DNA of 64,000 nucleotides from Companilactobacillus formosensis (GCF_005405305.1 NZ_BJDU01000006.1:62001-126000); one strand, 5' to 3'. Counted from the first letter of the stretch, positions 26,147 to 35,004 are shown. Program-made: numbers and translations. The notes: generated from the letters alone by a model not told the origin.

Positions 26147-27469
26147 TTGACAAAAGAAATCAATAAAAAGATTTTAGCAGATTTTAATGAGAACTTAAAT
26201 CAAGATGCAACTAATAATGTGCTTAAAAACGCTGTAGCGCAAGTGGGGATTTATCAAGCTAGTGAGAATCCTAATGCCAAGACGTTATTAAATCCATCTT
26301 TTAACGTTACGGTCGATACGGGCAAAGTATCTAATCAAAAGCATTCTGGCCGTTGCTGGTTATTCGCAGCTTTGAACACTTTGCGCACGGAATTTGCTCA
26401 AAAGAATAATCTAAAAGATTTTGAATTATCACAAAACTATCTTTCATTTTATGATCGTCTAGAAAAGGCTAATTATTTCTATCAAAATATTTTAGAAACA
26501 GCTGATTTACCAGTTGATGATCGAAAAGTTAACACATTGTTCAGTTCTCCTAGTGGTGATGGTGGTTACTGGGTTTACGCTGCCAATTTGATTCAAAAAT
26601 ACGGAGTGGTTCCTAATTACGTAATGCCAGAAACTCAAGCTTCCGACAATACAACTGAATTTAACGCCGTTTTGAATAAGATGCTACGTAAGAATGGTAT
26701 CGAATTGCGTCAAATGGTTCAGGATAAGACAGATCAAAGTAAAATTGATCAACATGTTGAAGAAATGCTTTCTGAAGTTTATAAAGTTTGTGTTTACTCA
26801 TTTGGGATGCCACCAAAGGAATTTGAGTTATCACTTCATACGGATAATGACAAATTGATTGAAGAGACAAGTATCACACCAAAAGACTTCTTAAAACGTT
26901 ACTTTACGATGAATCTAGATGATTATGTCATTGTAGAGAATTCACCACAAAAGAGTAAAAAGTACCATCAAACATATACGATCGCTGAATCTGGCAACGT
27001 CGTTGGTGGTCGAATTGATAAGTTTTTGAATTTGCCAATTGAACGTTTGGAAGAATTAACAATTGAACAACTAAAAGGCAATGATCCAGTTTGGTTTGGA
27101 AATGATGTTTCTGAAGAATCAGACCGTAAGAAAGGTTACTTGTTAGGTGACTTGTATCAATACGATAAATTATTCAATATTGACTCTGAAATTGAAAAAG
27201 GACTTCGTTTGGATTACAAGCAAGCTCAAGTTTCACACGCTATGACTATTACCGGAGTCAATTTAGTTAACGGAGTTGCTAATCGTTACAAAGTTGAAAA
27301 CTCTTGGGGTAGCGACAATGGTGAAAATGGCTACTACATGATGGATAAGAAGTGGTTTGAAGATTATGTCTACGAAGTAATTATCAATAAGAAATATTTA
27401 ACAGCCACTGAATTATCCGAATACAATCAAGATCCTATTGAATTACCAGCTTGGGATTCTTTAGCCTAA
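26147..27469 (+). CDS. pepC: Aminopeptidase C (bleomycin hydrolase family)
   Basis: The 440-residue cytoplasmic cysteine peptidase trims N-terminal residues from peptides. The catalytic triad is visible: Cys70 in KHSGRCWLFAALN, His in QVSHAMTITG and Asn in VENSWGSDNGENGYYM. I chose TTG 26147 (MTKEINKKILADF) behind GAGGTG, which gives the usual PepC length; the frame has an ATG 12 codons upstream without a ribosome site. The C-terminal arm typical of the hexamer is complete. A bidirectional terminator follows. Confidence 0.92.
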   Translation: MTKEINKKILADFNENLNQDATNNVLKNAVAQVGIYQASENPNAKTLLNPSFNVTVDTGKVSNQKHSGRCWLFAALNTLRTEFAQKNNLKDFELSQNYLSFYDRLEKANYFYQNILETADLPVDDRKVNTLFSSPSGDGGYWVYAANLIQKYGVVPNYVMPETQASDNTTEFNAVLNKMLRKNGIELRQMVQDKTDQSKIDQHVEEMLSEVYKVCVYSFGMPPKEFELSLHTDNDKLIEETSITPKDFLKRYFTMNLDDYVIVENSPQKSKKYHQTYTIAESGNVVGGRIDKFLNLPIERLEELTIEQLKGNDPVWFGNDVSEESDRKKGYLLGDLYQYDKLFNIDSEIEKGLRLDYKQAQVSHAMTITGVNLVNGVANRYKVENSWGSDNGENGYYMMDKKWFEDYVYEVIINKKYLTATELSEYNQDPIELPAWDSLA

Positions 27470-27472
27470 AAT

Positions 27473-27514
27473 AAAAGACCGATTAACTTTTTATAAGCTA
27501 ATAGGTCTTTTTTT
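27473..27514. terminator. Bidirectional terminator between pepC and the EAL gene
   Basis: AAAGACC and GGTCTTT arms with an inner ATTA/TAAT pairing are flanked by A and T runs. Confidence 0.78.
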
Positions 27515-28172
27515 AAGGCATCGAAGGTTTACCATAAAGGTAACCTTGTTGAATATTGATGCCGTATTTTTGAGCGAGAATTTGGTCTTTGGAGTCTTCT
27601 ACGCCTTCTAGTACCATATCTAAACAGTACTTTTTAGCTTGATGAACCCAAAAGGATAGGTATTCAGGAATTTTGTCAGCATTACCACTCATACGAAGAT
27701 TTTGCATCGCAAACTTGATTCGATCCACATATGGCAATGAATGTTTGATATTATCAAAAGTATTAGAACCTGTCCCGACATCGTCGATTACTAAAGCAAT
27801 GTCATATTGATGCAATACCAAGCTGTATTCTTTTACTTTGGCTAATGGCATGGCGTCAGTAAATTCAATCGTTAAAGAAACTGGGTCAATTCGCTTCTTT
27901 AAAGCAATGATTGCCCCCAGAGTAAGTGGGTCGTTAGCTTGTTCCTTATTCAAATTAAATGATAAGGCGCGGTGCTTATTGTTTTGCTTAGCTAAGATAT
28001 GTGCAGTCTTCTCAACTAGACCGACTTGTTTTTCGATCGAAAGCTCTGTGAAATCTTCTGGTAAATGCCAATTGCCATTGTCTTCTTTACGTAAAAGGAC
28101 TTCATATCCAAAAAGAGTATCTGTGCTCTTGTTGACTTGTGGTTGAACAAAAAAACTATACTTCGTAGGCAT
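27513..28172 (-). CDS. EAL-domain protein (c-di-GMP phosphodiesterase-like, EAL only)
   Basis: The 219-residue protein is a lone EAL domain without GGDEF, PAS or membrane part. The motif EAL reads YEVLLR, so the Glu is kept. Other conserved sites are FNLN, IEFTD, IDDVGTGSNTF (the DD pair), RIKFAM (the Lys is kept but the usual Asp of KID is Ala), LEGVED and QQGYLYGKP. Most metal and substrate ligands therefore remain, but at least one loop is changed. No diguanylate cyclase gene is in the window. It may be a weak phosphodiesterase or a binding-only effector. Confidence 0.82.
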   Translation of the reverse strand: MPTKYSFFVQPQVNKSTDTLFGYEVLLRKEDNGNWHLPEDFTELSIEKQVGLVEKTAHILAKQNNKHRALSFNLNKEQANDPLTLGAIIALKKRIDPVSLTIEFTDAMPLAKVKEYSLVLHQYDIALVIDDVGTGSNTFDNIKHSLPYVDRIKFAMQNLRMSGNADKIPEYLSFWVHQAKKYCLDMVLEGVEDSKDQILAQKYGINIQQGYLYGKPSMP

Positions 28173-28395
28173 TTTCCCTCCTATCCTAAAATTCTCTTGT
28201 ACTTGAGTATTTTATTCCATTTTTTAATTTATATCAATTAAACAGGTTATTAATCTAGGAATAATAAATATTCCTATATGAATATCATACTAGTATTTCG
28301 ATAAATATGTCTTTATCGAAATCTCTAATGAAAACAAACTATAAAAATCCATAAGTAATGTTATATAATGTTCTCATTAAGAGAGGACGTTTTTA
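28173..28395. other. AT-rich intergenic region before the CopY-like gene
   Basis: About 220 bp without a gene. A -10 candidate TATAAT (about 28364) lies upstream of the CopY-like gene. I could not find the TACANNTGTA cop box expected for this repressor family. Confidence 0.4.
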
Positions 28396-28848
28396 ATGGA
28401 TACTGTTGCAAAAAAAGAACAGAAGAAAGTTGAAATTTCTTCAGCTGAATGGCAAATCATGCGTATCGTCTGGACGTTGAAGCATGTGACTAGTTCAGAA
28501 ATCATCAATTTGATGCAAAAGAAACAGACTTGGTCTGATTCCACAATCAAAACTTTAATTACACGGTTGACTAAAAAGGAATTTCTTAGTCGTAAGAAAG
28601 AACAAGGTCGTTATATTTATTCTTCAACAGTGGCTGAACAAGATACGATGAATGAATATGCCAACACTTTGTTCAATGACTTTTGTGCTCATAAAGCAGG
28701 ATCGGTTTTGAATGAATTGATTGATTCCTTAGAAATCAGTCAGGCTGACATTGCTAAACTAGAAAAAACTTTAAAAGAAAAAGAAAAGACTGCTCCAGAG
28801 CACGTTCATTGCGATTGTCTACCAGACGGTTGTGACGATATGTGCTAA
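28396..28848 (+). CDS. CopY/BlaI-type transcriptional repressor with C-terminal Cys motif
   Basis: The 150-residue protein has a BlaI/MecI-type winged helix (SSAEWQIMRIVWTLKHVTSSEI, then TWSDSTIKTLITRLTKKEFL) and a dimerisation helix. It ends in a Cys-rich tail (HVHCDCLPDGCDDMC). CopY repressors of copper exporters carry CxCxxxxCxC; here the pattern is CxCxxxxCxxxC with a nearby His, so Cu(I)/Zn(II) sensing is likely but the spacing is altered. No copper ATPase or chaperone gene is adjacent, and no cop box was found upstream. A hairpin terminator follows, so the gene is monocistronic. Confidence 0.82.
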   Translation: MDTVAKKEQKKVEISSAEWQIMRIVWTLKHVTSSEIINLMQKKQTWSDSTIKTLITRLTKKEFLSRKKEQGRYIYSSTVAEQDTMNEYANTLFNDFCAHKAGSVLNELIDSLEISQADIAKLEKTLKEKEKTAPEHVHCDCLPDGCDDMC

Positions 28849-28871
28849 AATTAAGTTCCTTGGCAGGGGCG

Positions 28872-28916
28872 TAGGCTGAACTCATATAATTGAGTTTGGC
28901 CTATTTTTCTTACTTT
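28872..28916 (+). terminator. Terminator of the CopY-like gene
   Basis: A 13-pair stem with two G-U pairs (TAGGCTGAACTCA with TGAGTTTGGCCTA), loop TATAAT, then ATTTTTCTT. Confidence 0.78.
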
Positions 28917-29051
28917 TTGTTAAATGATCAACAGTGATAATTTAGCAAATGAATATGTATGTAAAATATAAAAAATGTAAATTTTTAGTAAATAAAAGTT
29001 GCTTAACTGAGTTTAAAGAGTAATAAAAAGACTGAATTTAAGGATTCAGCC

Positions 29052-29585
29052 TCAATTAACTAATTCTGTTTTCATGATTAAATCTTTTTTAGTAGTTCCA
29101 TCTAGAGTAAATTTCTGACTACCAATCGACTTAAAACCAAACTGTTTATAAAAATTGATAATGGACAAATTATATTCCCAAATACTACTCCAGATAGAAT
29201 TCTTATGTAAAAGTTTAGCCTGATTCATTGTAAATTCAATCAGCTTATCTTCCAAGCCGATGTATTTAAAACCATGGCGTAAATAAATACGATCGATTTC
29301 TAAACTATTGTTTCCCATATTTTTATTTTGAGCAGAGCCAACATTTAATTTCAAGTAACCAGCTAATTTGTGATTATAGTAAATGAAATAGAAAAATGAT
29401 TCAGGATTCATTAATTCTTGTGCTAGTTGACCATAATTATAATTTTTATTCGTATATTTAATGAAGTCACTGTTAGCTGTTGATTTTCTAAAGGTATCGT
29501 TAAAAGTTTCCACGCTTAAACGATGTAATTTAGGTAGGTCAACGTAATTAATATTGGTAATTTCAGTTGGAATTGAAAAGATCAT
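29052..29585 (-). CDS. GNAT acetyltransferase (PaiA-like)
   Basis: The 177-residue protein has the GNAT fold. The N-terminal part (LHRLSVETFNDTF) and the acetyl-CoA-binding strand/loop (LEIDRIYLRHGFKYIGLEDKL) resemble PaiA, a spermidine/polyamine N-acetyltransferase. The usual Gly-rich Q/RxxGxG loop is altered to HGFKYIGLE, so cofactor binding may differ. The C terminus NFYKQFGFKSIG is typical. It is second in a two-gene unit, 11 bp after the elaA-like gene. Acceptor unknown. Confidence 0.78.
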   Translation of the reverse strand: MIFSIPTEITNINYVDLPKLHRLSVETFNDTFRKSTANSDFIKYTNKNYNYGQLAQELMNPESFFYFIYYNHKLAGYLKLNVGSAQNKNMGNNSLEIDRIYLRHGFKYIGLEDKLIEFTMNQAKLLHKNSIWSSIWEYNLSIINFYKQFGFKSIGSQKFTLDGTTKKDLIMKTELVN

Positions 29586-29596
29586 ATTATCATCTC

Positions 29597-30031
29597 CTAA
29601 TCAAATGTTAGTAGCATGTCTAAGTGAGGGATATTATCCTCTAAATAAACTTCTGAAATTGCTTTAAATCCGAATTGTTCATAGAATTTTTGTAAATAAG
29701 CTTGAGCTTGAATTTGGATAGGTTTTTTAGGAAACTCTTTTTTTATTTTATCTATAGTTGCCTGAACAATCTTTTCACCTAAACCATTTTTACGAAATTC
29801 TTTGACTACTAAGACACGGCCAAAAGTAATGTGATTTCCTTTGTCAATAATTCTTGTGTAAGCCTTTAATTGATTATTTTCAACTAAGCAGACGTGTAAA
29901 TCGTCATAATCATCATCATCAACCTCTTGGTAAGGACAATTTTGTTCAACAACGAAAACTTTAACACGCTCTTTTAAAATATCTATTAGTTCCTTTGATG
30001 TTAATTCATTAGTATGTTTAGTAATTATCAT
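29597..30031 (-). CDS. elaA: ElaA-family GNAT acetyltransferase
   Basis: The 144-residue protein matches the ElaA type: VKVFVVEQNCPYQEVDDDD near residues 24-42, then GRVLVVKEFRKNGLGEKIV with the RxxGLG acetyl-CoA loop, QAQAYLQKFYEQFGF and a terminal IPHLDMLL segment. Substrate unknown. It is the first gene of a unit with the PaiA-like gene. A GGAGG-type site precedes the ATG. Confidence 0.85.
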   Translation of the reverse strand: MIITKHTNELTSKELIDILKERVKVFVVEQNCPYQEVDDDDYDDLHVCLVENNQLKAYTRIIDKGNHITFGRVLVVKEFRKNGLGEKIVQATIDKIKKEFPKKPIQIQAQAYLQKFYEQFGFKAISEVYLEDNIPHLDMLLTFD

Positions 30032-30150
30032 ATGAAAACCTCCATTTTATTTTAGATAATAGTACAATCGTTTTGTTGTAAATGCAACAAAAAAGTAAAT
30101 CTTTTTTCTAACATTGAATTAAAGTCCACAATAATATAGGATAAAAGGGT

Positions 30151-30168
30151 GTGAAACATGTGTTTCAC
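30151..30168. promoter_or_regulatory. Everted parS half-sites upstream of rsmG
   Basis: GTGAAACATGTGTTTCAC consists of two 8-bp parS half-sites (TGTTTCAC and its complement) facing the opposite way from normal parS, with a 2-bp spacer. It lies 17 bp before the rsmG start, just upstream of parAB. Whether ParB binds here is not known. Confidence 0.5.
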
Positions 30169-30184
30169 GAGTGGAGGTATGTCA

Positions 30185-30910
30185 ATGAAACCGGAAGAAT
30201 TTTTTGAATCCTTGGCAAAACAAGGGATTGAGTTAAGTGAAACTCAAAAAGATCAATTTGCGACTTACTTTAAGGAATTGGTTGAAACTAATAAAGTTAT
30301 GAACTTAACTTCAATTACCGATGAAGATCAAGTTTATTTGAAACATTTTTACGATTCGATTGAATTAGGATTCGTCGATAAAAAAATCTTGAGTGACGAA
30401 TTAACACTTTGTGACGTTGGATCAGGTGCAGGTTTTCCATCTCTGCCTTTGAAGATCGTTAATCCTAAACTTAAAATCACCATCGTTGATTCATTGAATA
30501 AGCGAATCAAATTTTTAGATGGTTTGGTTAATAAATTAGGTCTAAAAGATGTCAATTTAGTGCATGGCCGTGCTGAAGAAGTCGGTAAGAACGCTCAATT
30601 TAGAGAACAATTTGACGTTGTAACGGCTCGTGCAGTCGCCGCAATGAATGTTTTGACAGAATTTTGTTTACCACTAGTTAAGGTTGGTGGACAATTCGTT
30701 GCTATGAAGTCTGAAAAAGCTCCGGAAGAAGTTAAAAAAGCAGGATTTGCAATTGAGACTTTGGGTGGAGAAATCAAGCAACAAACGTCAGTTGAATTGC
30801 CAAATGATGCAGGAATCCGTAATTTTATCTTTGTAGGCAAAGTTAATAAGACGCCGAAGAAATATCCAAGAAAACCAGGAACGCCTGCAAAAAAACCACT
30901 TGTGAAATAA
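30185..30910 (+). CDS. rsmG: 16S rRNA (guanine527-N7)-methyltransferase RsmG (GidB)
   Basis: The 241-residue SAM-dependent methyltransferase modifies G527 of 16S rRNA. It has [20 protein letters not shown], the SAM loop [27 protein letters not shown] and [11 protein letters not shown]. The start is ATG 30185, 8 nt behind GTGGAGGT; in-frame ATGs at 30158 and 30179 are upstream of or too close to that site. The Lys/Pro-rich tail is a mild extension. It is followed by parA after 117 bp, the classical origin-proximal order. Confidence 0.93.
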   Translation: MKPEEFFESLAKQGIELSETQKDQFATYFKELVETNKVMNLTSITDEDQVYLKHFYDSIELGFVDKKILSDELTLCDVGSGAGFPSLPLKIVNPKLKITIVDSLNKRIKFLDGLVNKLGLKDVNLVHGRAEEVGKNAQFREQFDVVTARAVAAMNVLTEFCLPLVKVGGQFVAMKSEKAPEEVKKAGFAIETLGGEIKQQTSVELPNDAGIRNFIFVGKVNKTPKKYPRKPGTPAKKPLVK

Positions 30911-30994
30911 TTAGACAGTATAAATGAATACTGCAAAAATGATAAGATTATATAGATATGGTAAAAGTGAACCATAAGTAAATATTTTGGGAGA

Positions 30995-31006
30995 CCGTTA
31001 TAACGG
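30995..31006. repeat. CGTTATAACG palindrome, copy 4, upstream of parA
   Basis: A 12-bp perfect palindrome (CCGTTATAACGG) lies 22 bp before the parA start codon. It is one of six exact core copies in the window and is placed where an operator for parAB would be. Confidence 0.6.
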
Positions 31007-31027
31007 CTCTAAAGATAGGGGAATAAA

Positions 31028-31804
31028 ATGGCACGAAAAATATCTGTTGCAAATCAAAAAGGTGGTGTTGGAAAAACTACTACCACCATTAATTTGGGAG
31101 CATGCTTAACTGATTTGGGTCAAAGAGTATTGATTGTTGATACTGACCCTCAAGGAAATGCTACCAGCGGTTTAGGTATTAAAAAGGCTAATGTTGAAAA
31201 AGATGTCTATGATGTTTTAGTGAACGAATATCCGTTGAAAAAAACGATTATTCATACTAAACATCCGAAACTAGATATCGTTCCAGCAACGATTCAATTA
31301 GCCGGTGCAGAAATGGAATTGACGACGATGATGGCTCGTGAAACGCGTTTACGTGCAGGAATTGAAGAAGTCGACAATGATTACGATATTATTTTGATCG
31401 ATTGTCCACCTTCATTAGGTCAACTCTCTACTAATGCCTTTACGGCTAGTGATTCAATTATTATTCCAGTTCAAAGTGAGTATTATGCATTGGAAGGATT
31501 GAGTCAATTGCTAAATACCATTCGTTTGGTTCAAAAACATTTCAATACTAACTTAGCTATCGAAGGTGTCTTGATCACAATGTTAGATGCCAGAACTAAT
31601 TTAGGTGCTCAAGTAGTTGACGAAGTGAAATCGTATTTTGGAGATTCAGTTTACAAATCAATCGTTCCTAGAAACACACGTCTAGCGGAAGCACCTAGTT
31701 ACGGTTTACCAATCGTCGACTTTGACGACAAGTCAAGAGGTGCTAAAGCTTATCGTGAACTTGCCGAGGAGGTGTTAAAGCGTAATGGCATCAAGCAAAA
31801 ATAA
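31028..31804 (+). CDS. parA: Chromosome-partitioning ATPase ParA (Soj)
   Basis: The 258-residue ParA/MinD-type ATPase starts with MARKISVANQKGGVGKTTTTINL, the deviant Walker A motif, and has DIILIDCPPSLG and PRNTRLAEAPSYG. With ParB and parS it helps segregate origins and tunes replication initiation through DnaA (family knowledge). Its 3' end overlaps parB by 20 bp. A CGTTATAACG-core palindrome lies just upstream. Confidence 0.95.
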   Translation: MARKISVANQKGGVGKTTTTINLGACLTDLGQRVLIVDTDPQGNATSGLGIKKANVEKDVYDVLVNEYPLKKTIIHTKHPKLDIVPATIQLAGAEMELTTMMARETRLRAGIEEVDNDYDIILIDCPPSLGQLSTNAFTASDSIIIPVQSEYYALEGLSQLLNTIRLVQKHFNTNLAIEGVLITMLDARTNLGAQVVDEVKSYFGDSVYKSIVPRNTRLAEAPSYGLPIVDFDDKSRGAKAYRELAEEVLKRNGIKQK

Positions 31805-32654
31805 AAAAGGCTTAGGAAGAGGAATTGACGCTATCTTTTCCGAATTCGAAGCTATTGATGAAAATAGTGAAACCGTTGTTGATCTTTCAATTGATGATAT
31901 TCGTCCTAATCCATATCAACCTAGAAAGACTTTCGACCAAACTGCTTTAAACGAGTTAGCACACTCAATTGAACAAAACGGTGTCTTTCAACCAATTATC
32001 GTTCGTGAAAGTGTTAATGGTTTTGAAATTATTGCTGGAGAAAGACGTTTCCGTGCAAGTAAAATTGCTAAGAAGACTACTATTCCAGCTATCGTTCGTC
32101 CATTAAGCGAATCAGGGATGATGGAAATTGCTGTTTTGGAAAACCTTCAACGTGAAGATTTAACTCCACTTGAAGAAGCAGATGCCTATCAAACTTTGAT
32201 TACGAAATTGAATTTGACTCAAGAGCAAGTTTCTCAAAGATTAGGCAAGTCTCGCCCTTATATCGCCAACTACTTACGACTATTGAATTTACCTGAAGCT
32301 ACTAAGAAATTAGTTCAAAGTGGTAAATTATCAATGGGCCAAGCTAGAACCTTGTTGAGTTTAAAAGATCAAGATCAAATCGATCGTTTGGCTAAGCGTG
32401 CTGTGGAAGAAGATTTGACTGTACGTCAACTTGAACAATTGGCTACCGAATCTAAACACAACAGCAAGAAAAAGAAGAAGGCTGTTCAAAAGTCGCCTTT
32501 CATTAGAGCAACTGAAGAAAAATTAGTTGAAAGATTTGATACACCAGTTGCTGTGAAGGAAACTAGAAGCGGTCACGGAAAATTAGAAATTGATTTCTCG
32601 AATACGGATGATTTAAATCGTATTTTAGACATATTAGGAATCCATTTAGATTAG
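31785..32654 (+). CDS. parB: Chromosome-partitioning protein ParB (Spo0J)
   Basis: The 289-residue CTPase/DNA-binding protein has the N-terminal ParB domain with NPYQPRKTF and the GERRFRAS motif (CTP-binding box II). The central helix-turn-helix (LTQEQVSQRLGKSRPYIANYLRLLNLP) binds parS, and a C-terminal dimerisation domain follows. It starts inside parA behind GAGGTG, so translation is coupled. A near-consensus parS lies about 10 kb away at 42264. Confidence 0.95.
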   Translation: MASSKNKKGLGRGIDAIFSEFEAIDENSETVVDLSIDDIRPNPYQPRKTFDQTALNELAHSIEQNGVFQPIIVRESVNGFEIIAGERRFRASKIAKKTTIPAIVRPLSESGMMEIAVLENLQREDLTPLEEADAYQTLITKLNLTQEQVSQRLGKSRPYIANYLRLLNLPEATKKLVQSGKLSMGQARTLLSLKDQDQIDRLAKRAVEEDLTVRQLEQLATESKHNSKKKKKAVQKSPFIRATEEKLVERFDTPVAVKETRSGHGKLEIDFSNTDDLNRILDILGIHLD

Positions 32655-32663
32655 AGGAATTGT

Positions 32664-32927
32664 ATGTTTAAACTTGGAGATATTATCACAATGAAAAAAC
32701 CTCACGCTTGTGGGGAAAATCGCTGGGAAGTTATCCGTTTGGGTGCGGATATTAAAGTTAAATGCTTAGGCTGTGGTCACATCGTGATGATTCCACGGGC
32801 TGAATTCAAGAAGAAATTCAAGAAAGTTTTAACACAAGCTGACCAAGTGAAAACAGAAAATGAAGAACATTATTTGAAAAAATCTCAATTAATGCCACCA
32901 AACTTTATTAAAAGAAATGAGGAATAA
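32664..32927 (+). CDS. DUF951 family protein (YyzM-like)
   Basis: This small 87-residue protein has the DUF951 pattern KLGDIITMKKPHACGENRWEVIRLGADIKVKCLGCGHIVMI, with a zinc-ribbon-like Cys set (HACG and CLGCG). The C-terminal tail is longer than in most relatives, which have about 65 residues. It lies 9 bp after parB and 3 bp before ychF, matching the Bacillus order. Function unknown, but the conserved location suggests a housekeeping nucleic-acid role. Confidence 0.88.
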   Translation: MFKLGDIITMKKPHACGENRWEVIRLGADIKVKCLGCGHIVMIPRAEFKKKFKKVLTQADQVKTENEEHYLKKSQLMPPNFIKRNEE

Positions 32928-32930
32928 ATA

Positions 32931-34034
32931 ATGGCTCTAACTGCCGGAATTGTCGGACTACCAAACGTTGGTAAGTCAACTTTATTTAATGCTATTACAA
33001 AAGCTGGTGCGGAGATGGCAAACTATCCTTTCGCCACAATCGACCCTAACGTGGGTATGGTTGAAGTACCAGATAGCCGTCTATCAAGAATCGATGCCTT
33101 GATTCCCGCTAAAAAAGTTATTCATACTACTTTTGAATTTACTGATATCGCTGGTATCGTTAAAGGTGCTAGTAAGGGTGAAGGACTTGGTAATAAGTTC
33201 TTGGAAAACATCAGACAAGTTGATGCCATTGTTCACGTTGTTCGTGCATTCGATGATGACGATATCACAAGTGTCACTGGTAAAGTTGACCCACTAGATG
33301 ATATTGAGACTATTAATTTGGAATTGAGTATTGCCGATCTTGACAGTATCAACAAACGTTATACTCGTGTTGAAAAAGCAGCTAAGAGTGCCAAGGATAA
33401 AGAAGCTCAAGCTGAATTGTCAGTCCTTGAAAAGATCAAGCCAGTTCTTGAAGAGGGTGGCGCTGTTAGATCAATCGACTTTGACGAAGATGAACAAAAA
33501 ATCGTTAAGGGACTATTCCTACTAACTTCAAAGCCTGTTTTGTACGTAGCTAATATTGCTGAAGAAGATATGGCTGATCCAGAAAGTTCTAAGTATTACA
33601 AAGTTGTTGAAGATTACGCTAAGAAAGACAATGCTCAAGTAATTGGCGTATCTGCTAGAACTGAAGAAGAAATCGCTGAATTAGATGATGACGAAAGAAA
33701 AGAGTTCCTTGAAGCTGAAGGTGTTACTGAATCAGGTCTCGATAAGCTTATCAAAGCTAGTTACAAGCTATTAGGACTTAGAACTTTCTTCACTGCTGGT
33801 GGTAAGGAAACTCGTGCTTGGACTTTCCATGAAGGTATGAAAGCACCACAAGTTGCCGGAATTATTCACTCTGATTTTGAACGTGGATTTATCCGTGCTG
33901 AAGTTATGTCATTTAGTGATTTGGATGAATTAGGTAGTGAAAAAGCCGTCAAAGAAGCCGGCAAATTACGTGTTGAAGGTAAGGATTACGAAGTTCAAGA
34001 TGGAGACATCATCGAATTCCGCTTTAACGTCTAA
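32931..34034 (+). CDS. ychF: Redox-regulated ATPase YchF (Obg family)
   Basis: The 367-residue P-loop protein has GLPNVGKSTLFNAIT (Walker A), the NYPFATIDPNVG switch I, DIAGIVKGASKGEGLGNKFL and the C-terminal TGS-like domain ending DGDIIEFRFNV. YchF prefers ATP over GTP and binds ribosomes; it acts in translation and stress. It is fused in one operon with parAB-DUF951 and followed by a DUF1129 gene 14 bp later. Confidence 0.95.
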   Translation: MALTAGIVGLPNVGKSTLFNAITKAGAEMANYPFATIDPNVGMVEVPDSRLSRIDALIPAKKVIHTTFEFTDIAGIVKGASKGEGLGNKFLENIRQVDAIVHVVRAFDDDDITSVTGKVDPLDDIETINLELSIADLDSINKRYTRVEKAAKSAKDKEAQAELSVLEKIKPVLEEGGAVRSIDFDEDEQKIVKGLFLLTSKPVLYVANIAEEDMADPESSKYYKVVEDYAKKDNAQVIGVSARTEEEIAELDDDERKEFLEAEGVTESGLDKLIKASYKLLGLRTFFTAGGKETRAWTFHEGMKAPQVAGIIHSDFERGFIRAEVMSFSDLDELGSEKAVKEAGKLRVEGKDYEVQDGDIIEFRFNV

Positions 34035-34048
34035 CCAGGGGGACAAAA

Positions 34049-34795
34049 ATGTCAGAGGATTTAAGAGAAAAGAATAAGCAAGCTTCTGAAAAGCAAAAAG
34101 TTGCTTCAGCTAAGAATGAAAGAAAAGAAGAAATAAAAACGGAAATCTACAATGCTAGTGCAGATGATTTGCGTAAAAAATTGAGTAATAAGAATGCTGA
34201 ATATGTTTTTAAACTCAATAAATATTTGATGGAAGATGGTTTCAAAGAAGACGAAGCTAAAGAAGCTATCGATAAGTTGCTTCCAGAAATCGTTGATAAT
34301 CAAATCAAAGGGATTCCAGCTAACCAACTTTATGGTCCAGTAACTCAAAGAGCTAAAGATATCGTTCATCCAACTAAGAAGCCTAAAGTGACACCATTCT
34401 GGGCTTCATGGATCGACACATCATTATTATTCTTTGCTCTATTTGGCGTTTTGTACGGAATCGTTGCTTTGACAACAAAGAAACCAGATCCAAATAATCA
34501 AACAGGTATTATTACTTTGATTGTCTTATCTGCTATGTGGGGTGCATTGTTAACATGGTTCAACAACCAAATGAAACGTCCTAAATCAGAACGTCCCGGT
34601 TGGGGAATTACTATTGGATATTTGGTCGTTGGTTTAGCCTTCATGTTTGTTTTCTTGGCAGCCATGACAGCTGTACCTACATCAATCAACCCAGCTCTTA
34701 ATGCAATTGGATACTTCATCGCTGCAGTAGTAGCTTACGGAGTTCGTTTCTTCTTCCGTCGTACTATGGGTATTCATGATCGTTCATTCGTATAA
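34049..34795 (+). CDS. DUF1129 family membrane protein
   Basis: The 248-residue protein has a charged N-terminal helical half (about residues 1-108) and four membrane helices in the C-terminal half, with KPKVTPFWASWIDTSLLFFALFGVLYG at the transition and GVRFFFRRTMGIHDRSFV at the end. It matches DUF1129, a lactobacillus-rich family of unknown function regularly found behind ychF. The SD is AGGGGGA. It ends the parAB-ychF unit; a composite repeat element follows. Confidence 0.85.
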   Translation: MSEDLREKNKQASEKQKVASAKNERKEEIKTEIYNASADDLRKKLSNKNAEYVFKLNKYLMEDGFKEDEAKEAIDKLLPEIVDNQIKGIPANQLYGPVTQRAKDIVHPTKKPKVTPFWASWIDTSLLFFALFGVLYGIVALTTKKPDPNNQTGIITLIVLSAMWGALLTWFNNQMKRPKSERPGWGITIGYLVVGLAFMFVFLAAMTAVPTSINPALNAIGYFIAAVVAYGVRFFFRRTMGIHDRSFV

Positions 34796-34842
34796 AAAAA
34801 TAAGAGTTTAATTGAGTGTTCTCATTGGGTTCTTTCTCAATT

Positions 34843-35000
34843 TAAGCTGCCACTACCGACTGGAAAACGTCTTTTATTATTTATTTCAAGTAAATCAAAA
34901 TAGCATCAATTCAGATATAGTTGTTAAATATTTGTCTGAATTGATGCTATTTGTTTGATTATAAAAAGTATAGAACCACTATCTAGTCCGGAATAGCAAA
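34843..35000 (-). repeat. Composite intergenic repeat element, copy C
   Basis: Positions 34976-35000 are the exact reverse complement of 50391-50415 (25 of 25), and 34845-34893 match 50436-50484 in reverse complement with few changes. Between them is an unrelated strong hairpin (34894-34915 with 34935-34959, stem about 22 bp). The element fills the gap between the DUF1129 gene and the ArsR-rhodanese gene. Confidence 0.75.
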
Positions 35001-35004
35001 AAAA

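Noticed and set aside
28849-29051. Possible RNA gene or small ORF after the CopY-like gene
   Set aside because: Apart from the terminator hairpin I see only AT-rich sequence without tRNA-like or coding features.
34894-34959. Strong hairpin as a terminator of the parAB-ychF-DUF1129 unit
   Set aside because: The stem is long but has no following T run and is embedded in repeat copy C; I treat it as part of that element.
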